Positions 6,094 through 8,671 of a DNA stretch of 8,671 nucleotides are shown piece by piece. The notes under the pieces were generated by a model. That model saw only the letters and a list, made by a program, of their open reading frames with translations, had not been told where the DNA came from and searched no databases. Position numbers and translations under genes: made by a program. The DNA is from an uncultured Desulfobacterales bacterium (GTDB taxonomy: Bacteria > Desulfobacterota > Desulfobacteria > Desulfobacterales > G020354645): the NCBI GenBank assembly GCA_947259865.1, contig CAMYNZ010000146.1, positions 2,933-11,603 on the forward strand, in the 5' to 3' direction. Within the stretch, counting starts at the first letter, position 1. The number at the start of each line of letters is the position of its first letter.

Positions 6094-6918
6094 TTAGGCC
6101 TCCTCAACCATGAGTTCAGGGGTAACCAGTTCCTGCAGCTTTTTCTCAACGTAATGTTTAAGGGTAACCTCAGACGCCGCGCAGGTGGCGCAGGTGCCGC
6201 GCAATTTGACCAGAACTGTATTTCCATCCACATCGATGAGTTCTATGTCACCACCGTCTTGTTTCAATGCCGGTTTTATTTCTCTTTCTAAGGTTTCTTC
6301 GACCAGTTTGATTTTTTGGATATTCGTCAGTTTTACCGGCTCTTTTTTGACCGGACGCTCCCGCCCGAGAGCCAAATCGATAATTTCCTGAATTTTCTCG
6401 TGACAGTTGCCGCAACCTCCGCCGGCCTTGATGTAATCGGTGACATCTGCGATTGTTGTCAGTTTATTTTCTCTAACGACCTGCTCGATTTGACGATCGG
6501 TAACACCAAAGCACTCGCATACAATCTCACCCTCAATCTCTTTTTCCGTTTCCCCCCGATAATTGGAAATGGCTTCCCGCAGGGCGTCGCGACCCATCAC
6601 CGAGCAGTGCATCTTTTCTTTGGGCAGGTCGCCGAGATAACTTGCAATATCCTCATTGGTTATTTTCTCTGCCTCTTCGAGGCTGAGGCCTTTTAACATC
6701 TCGGTTAAAGCCGATGAGGATGCAATGGCACTTGCACACCCGAAGGTTTGGAATTTTGCGTCGACGATTTGATGGTTCTCACCGAGCTTAAAGGTCAACT
6801 TTAAGGCATCCCCGCATGCCAGAGACCCGACTTCACCAACCCCATCGGCATCCTCAATTACACCCACATTGCGGGGATTGAGAAAATGATCTTTAACCTT
6901 GTCAGTATATTCCCACAT
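6094..6918 (-). CDS. nifU: Fe-S cluster scaffold NifU, three-domain form
   Basis: NifU receives sulfur from NifS and builds [2Fe-2S]/[4Fe-4S] clusters for transfer to apoproteins. The frame is open further upstream, but the start at 6918 (MWEYTDKVKDHFLNPRNVG) is chosen because AGGAGG precedes it at optimal distance and family members begin there, giving 274 residues. Domain 1 (1-125) is IscU-like with Cys35 (SLACGD), Cys61 (TFGCASAIASSS) and Cys105 (MHCSV). Domain 2 (about 130-180) is a permanent [2Fe-2S] domain with Cys134, Cys136, Cys169 and Cys172 (CECFGVTD, GGGCGNC). Domain 3 (about 200-274) is the Nfu-type scaffold with Cys243 and Cys246 (CATC). All known cluster ligands are present. It heads a nifU-nifS operon and is transcribed divergently from amrB. 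Confidence 0.96.
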   Translation of the reverse strand: MWEYTDKVKDHFLNPRNVGVIEDADGVGEVGSLACGDALKLTFKLGENHQIVDAKFQTFGCASAIASSSALTEMLKGLSLEEAEKITNEDIASYLGDLPKEKMHCSVMGRDALREAISNYRGETEKEIEGEIVCECFGVTDRQIEQVVRENKLTTIADVTDYIKAGGGCGNCHEKIQEIIDLALGRERPVKKEPVKLTNIQKIKLVEETLEREIKPALKQDGGDIELIDVDGNTVLVKLRGTCATCAASEVTLKHYVEKKLQELVTPELMVEEA

Positions 6919-6946
6919 GATTACCTCCTGAAAACGGTTGCCGCCC

Positions 6947-6952
6947 ATTATA
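6947..6952 (-). promoter_or_regulatory. Candidate -10 element for nifUS
   Basis: The minus strand reads a perfect TATAAT here, 28 bases before the nifU start codon, which would leave a leader of about 20 nt that includes the AGGAGG ribosome binding site (6924-6929). No good -35 box lies at 16-18 bp upstream, so activation by a regulator is possible. I saw no IscR-type operator. Confidence 0.35.
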
Positions 6953-7015
6953 AATAACGAACGCTGAAATATTTTAATCATTTATGGAAAAAAAGAAAGT
7001 TAAAATTAGATTTTA

Positions 7016-7044
7016 TTGTTTTTTGTTCGCTTTGGCCCTATAGT
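7016..7044 (+). promoter_or_regulatory. Candidate sigma-70 promoter for amrB
   Basis: TTGTTT (7016-7021) and TATAGT (7039-7044) are separated by 17 bp and would start transcription around 7051, about 30 bases before the amrB start. The -10 box matches five of six consensus bases, the -35 box only three. It lies in the 163-bp region shared with the divergent nifU gene. Confidence 0.35.
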
Positions 7045-7081
7045 GATTCCGTTGAATTTAGCAAGAAAGGAGGTGATGTTA

Positions 7082-7936
7082 ATGAGCATTCGAAAAGCCG
7101 ATTTTGCCGGGAGTTGGTACCCCAGCCGACCGGATGACTGTGAACGGGAGATTTTAGCTTTTTTAGAGGATAACAACATCTCAAGCCCATCGGGTAAGCA
7201 TCTTGTCGGGGGCATCGTACCCCATGCCGGTTGGTATTTTTCGGGCAGCATCGCCTGTAATGTGATCCGGGCCCTCAAAGACGAGCCAGCCCCGGATGTT
7301 GTCGTAATTTTTGGGATGCATCTTCATGAGAATTCGCCGCGCTACATTATGAAGGAAGGCAGCTGGGAAACACCGTTTGGCGATATTAAAATCGCGGATG
7401 AACTGACCGCTAAGCTAATTGAACAATTTTCTTTTAATATTGAAACTGCTGAAAATCATCAACCTGACAACACCATAGAGCTCCAGCTTCCGTTTGTTAA
7501 ATACTTATTAGAAAATGTGAAGATCGTTCCCATTGGCGTACCACCGGCAACGCACTCGTTAAGGATCGGTGAAGCCGTTGCTGAAATTGCCAATGAGCTC
7601 GGCATGAAATTAAAAGTCATTGGATCAACCGACCTTACACACTATGGATATAATTACGGGTTTGTTACCGAGGGGACGGGGCCGGAAGCCGTTGATTGGG
7701 TGCGCAATACAAACGACCGCCGGGTAATCGATGCCATGCTGGATATGAATCCCGATAATGTCATCAACGAAGCCAGAGCCAGCCAAAATGCGTGCTGTGC
7801 CGGTGCAGCTTCAACAGCCATCGCCTGCGCTAATTTTTTGGGTGCAACCCGTGCGGATTCTATTGCGTATGCCACCAGCTATGATAAAAGTCCCGGGGAT
7901 AGTTTTGTAGGGTACGTTGGAATTGTGTTTGGGTAA
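7082..7936 (+). CDS. amrB: MEMO1-family protein, AmmeMemoRadiSam system protein B
   Basis: This belongs to the MEMO1/AmrB family, metal-binding proteins of the LigB-like dioxygenase fold, often encoded with an AMMECR1-domain protein and a radical-SAM enzyme; the bacterial function is not established. ATG at 7082 is chosen because a near-perfect AAGGAGGTGAT starts at 7068 and the family begins MSIRKADFAGSWYP, although the frame is open further upstream. The length is 284 residues. VPHAGWYFSG (47-56) has the first metal-site His48, FGMHLHE (77-83) the second (His80 or His82), STDLTHYG (182-189) the SxDxxHY motif, and NACCAG (236-241) the conserved Cys. The NTIELQLPF segment (130-138) has Asn where human MEMO1 has His (EHSIEMHLPY). 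No AmrA or radical-SAM partner is in the window. It diverges from nifU. Confidence 0.93.
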   Translation: MSIRKADFAGSWYPSRPDDCEREILAFLEDNNISSPSGKHLVGGIVPHAGWYFSGSIACNVIRALKDEPAPDVVVIFGMHLHENSPRYIMKEGSWETPFGDIKIADELTAKLIEQFSFNIETAENHQPDNTIELQLPFVKYLLENVKIVPIGVPPATHSLRIGEAVAEIANELGMKLKVIGSTDLTHYGYNYGFVTEGTGPEAVDWVRNTNDRRVIDAMLDMNPDNVINEARASQNACCAGAASTAIACANFLGATRADSIAYATSYDKSPGDSFVGYVGIVFG

Positions 7937-7961
7937 GGTTGTCGTTGAAAGGATCTGTTCC

Positions 7962-8018
7962 GAGGTTCGGGTTGCGGGTTTAAAAAAACGTGCGACCCGA
8001 AACCCATATTTAAACCTC
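7962..8018. repeat. Mirrored heptamer-like repeat downstream of amrB
   Basis: The left arm reads GAGGTTC, GGGTTGC, GGGTTTA. Bases 7969-7979 pair with 7995-8005 at 10 of 11 positions around a 15-nt A-rich loop, and GAGGTT (7962-7967) pairs with AACCTC (8013-8018) across an asymmetric bulge. It lies 25 bases after the amrB stop and could end or protect that transcript, but no T tract follows. The units resemble the AGGTTCA/GGGTTCA array between sucC and sucD. Confidence 0.65.
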
Positions 8019-8065
8019 ACGTGACTTCTGAAATTGAATGACTCTACAGGATTGTTTTGAAAGAT

Positions 8066-8100
8066 GAACGTCGAACATCGAACGTCCAACGTCGAATGAA
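8066..8100 (+). repeat. Heptamer array, left arm of inverted repeat
   Basis: GAACGTC, GAACATC, GAACGTC, CAACGTC and the partial unit GAATGAA follow each other without gaps. The array lies downstream of the four-helix-bundle gene's 3' end. Its reverse complement recurs, unit by unit, at 8529-8563. Confidence 0.85.
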
Positions 8101-8121
8101 AAACTAATCTCCAATAGCGAG

Positions 8122-8131
8122 CATTCAACAC
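8122..8131 (+). repeat. Direct repeat CATTCAACAC, left copy
   Basis: This 10-mer ends immediately before the stop codon of the four-helix-bundle gene, and an exact copy in the same orientation lies at 8505-8514, just upstream of its start. The two copies bracket the coding region inside the heptamer inverted repeat. An exact 10-base match at both borders is unlikely by chance but not excluded. Confidence 0.5.
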
Positions 8132-8497
8132 CTATTTCTTTTTCTTTTCAGCCGTTTTGATGCTCACAACAAAAATTTTAATCAATTCTTCTGTTTCATC
8201 TAAAATATTATCAAGAAGTTCAGGTTTATTAACTAATGGTACCCGCTGGATAAGTTTCAACCATCTCTGGGTCTCCCTGAGTTCCTTTAATGCGATACGA
8301 AGTTTATGGATAAAGTCCCTTGGGGACTCCGCTGCCTGGGCTTCACCATGGTTCGGATAAGGCGAAGTTCCCGATCTTAACAATTGGCCCCCAACATGAT
8401 TACCAGCTTTGGTATTTGGAAGCTGTTCAACGATCTTTATGATTCTCACCGAATACTCGAGCAGCCTTTCTTCTAAGTCATAAGTCTGTTTCTTCAT
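8132..8497 (-). CDS. Four-helix-bundle protein (23S rRNA-intervening-sequence / Avd-like family)
   Basis: The 121-residue protein is a complete member of the small all-helical family annotated as four-helix-bundle or 23S rRNA-intervening-sequence protein. It begins MKKQTYDLEERLLEYSVRII, and the core is LLRSGTSPYPNHGEAQAAES (39-58), followed by DFIHKLRIALKELRETQRWL (61-80); family members usually have ANYGEA where this one has PNHGEA. The C-terminus is lysine-rich. There is no signal peptide or membrane segment. The fold is shared with Avd of diversity-generating retroelements, a nucleic-acid-binding accessory protein, but the role of solitary members is unknown, and no reverse transcriptase is in the window. 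The start has only a weak GGGAAAAG before it. The gene is bracketed by a direct repeat and an inverted heptamer array, and is not in an operon with amrB, which ends about 195 bp away and points towards it. Confidence 0.88.
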   Translation of the reverse strand: MKKQTYDLEERLLEYSVRIIKIVEQLPNTKAGNHVGGQLLRSGTSPYPNHGEAQAAESPRDFIHKLRIALKELRETQRWLKLIQRVPLVNKPELLDNILDETEELIKIFVVSIKTAEKKKK

Positions 8498-8504
8498 CTT
8501 TTCC

Positions 8505-8514
8505 CATTCAACAC
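8505..8514 (+). repeat. Direct repeat CATTCAACAC, right copy
   Basis: This is the exact copy of 8122-8131, eight bases upstream of the four-helix-bundle gene's start codon on the minus strand. Confidence 0.5.
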
Positions 8515-8528
8515 TTGTCCGCCTTTGG

Positions 8529-8563
8529 AGGATTCGATGTTGAACGTTCGATGTTCGATGTTC
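8529..8563 (-). repeat. Heptamer array, right arm of inverted repeat
   Basis: Read on the minus strand from 8563, the units are GAACATC, GAACATC, GAACGTT, CAACATC, GAATCCT. They match the left arm (8066-8100) in number, order and the distinctive fourth unit starting with C; three of the first 32 positions differ. The array lies upstream of the four-helix-bundle gene, so it may overlap its promoter region. Confidence 0.85.
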
Positions 8564-8567
8564 ATTT

Positions 8568-8671
8568 TTTCAGTAAGCTTACCACAGCTCCTAGGTGTAA
8601 AAATAACTTAGCGCTTATGGAGCGAAGCCTCTAATAAGATTACCAAGTAAGCCGCCTTTCCGACCTCCTAT
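8568..8671. other. Unassigned right edge
   Basis: No gene is recognised. GTAAGCTTAC (8573-8582) is a perfect 10-bp palindrome, and AGCG/CGCT pairs give a small hairpin around 8612-8625. On the minus strand a short frame from the edge stops at the TAA whose complement lies near 8615, with no recognisable family. The last bases could be the edge of another gene or repeat array, which cannot be judged here. Confidence 0.3.

Larger units (their letters stand above)
8062..8567. mobile_element. Candidate small element: four-helix-bundle gene inside a heptamer inverted repeat
   Basis: A gene of 366 nt is enclosed by two long, nearly identical inverted arrays (8066-8097 and 8532-8563, 29 of 32 positions equal after reverse-complementing), with similar ATGA-containing outer edges. 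A 10-bp direct repeat, CATTCAACAC, sits just inside each arm. The whole unit is about 505 bp. I see no transposase, no obvious target-site duplication, and no known terminal motif. The borders are inferred from where the symmetry ends. Mobility is a hypothesis; a static repeat-flanked locus would look the same in one genome. Confidence 0.45.

Noticed and set aside
4922..6918. Nitrogen fixation locus
   Set aside because: nifU and nifS alone do not show it; no nitrogenase or nif regulator is visible, and many anaerobes use NIF-type proteins for general Fe-S assembly.
6919..6981. Upstream in-frame start of nifU (21 extra residues)
   Set aside because: The upstream ATG codons lack the strong AGGAGG seen before 6918, the candidate -10 box lies inside this stretch, and family members begin at MWEYTDKVKDHF.
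7016..7081. Upstream in-frame start of amrB
   Set aside because: The near-perfect ribosome binding site at 7068-7078 lies inside it and points to the ATG at 7082, which matches the family N-terminus.
8132..8497. Diversity-generating retroelement because of the Avd-like fold
   Set aside because: No reverse transcriptase, template repeat or variable repeat is visible in the window; only the fold family is shared.
8066..8563. CRISPR array
   Set aside because: The units are only 7 bp with no spacers and are arranged as inverted arms around a gene; no cas genes are present.

Overview
The window (8,671 bases, moderate GC) looks like chromosomal DNA of an anaerobic bacterium. The gene set suggests a sulfate-reducing or related member of the Desulfobacterota: a biotin carboxyltransferase next to succinyl-CoA synthetase, hydrogenase maturation genes, a NIF-type Fe-S assembly pair and an AmmeMemoRadiSam protein B. 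That placement is inference; there is no rRNA or tRNA in the window to test it.

Layout. 1-1049 (+): C-terminal part of a pyruvate/oxaloacetate carboxyltransferase with its biotinyl domain (pycB/oadA type), cut by the left edge. 1224-3402 (+): sucC and sucD, unusually separated by 142 bp that hold a mirrored heptamer repeat. 3403-3711: a gene-poor gap with short tandem repeats and the N-terminal stub of a four-helix-bundle (23S rRNA-intervening-sequence type) protein. 3712-4861 (+): hypA and hypB, overlapping by 20 nt. 4922-6918 (-): nifU then nifS, 2 nt apart, converging on hypB. 7082-7936 (+): amrB (MEMO1 family), divergent from nifU. 8132-8497 (-): a complete four-helix-bundle protein gene inside a long heptamer inverted repeat. 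The last ~100 bases hold nothing I can identify.

Metabolic reading. PycB/OadA and SucCD link pyruvate, oxaloacetate, succinate and succinyl-CoA, as in a TCA cycle or in methylmalonyl-CoA propionate metabolism. HypA and HypB deliver nickel to [NiFe]-hydrogenase precursors encoded elsewhere. NifS and NifU supply Fe-S clusters; no nitrogenase gene is visible, so they may be the general Fe-S system.

Most interesting signal. At least four intergenic spaces carry arrays of 7- or 8-bp units. Each array has its own unit sequence. Three are mirrored around a short spacer (1062-1136, 2388-2478, 7962-8018), and one is mirrored around a whole gene (8062-8567). A fifth space (3491-3637) has unmirrored short repeats on both sides of a decayed four-helix-bundle gene. 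This suggests a family of small dispersed elements, some carrying a four-helix-bundle (Avd-like fold) gene and some empty. The link is inference from this one window.
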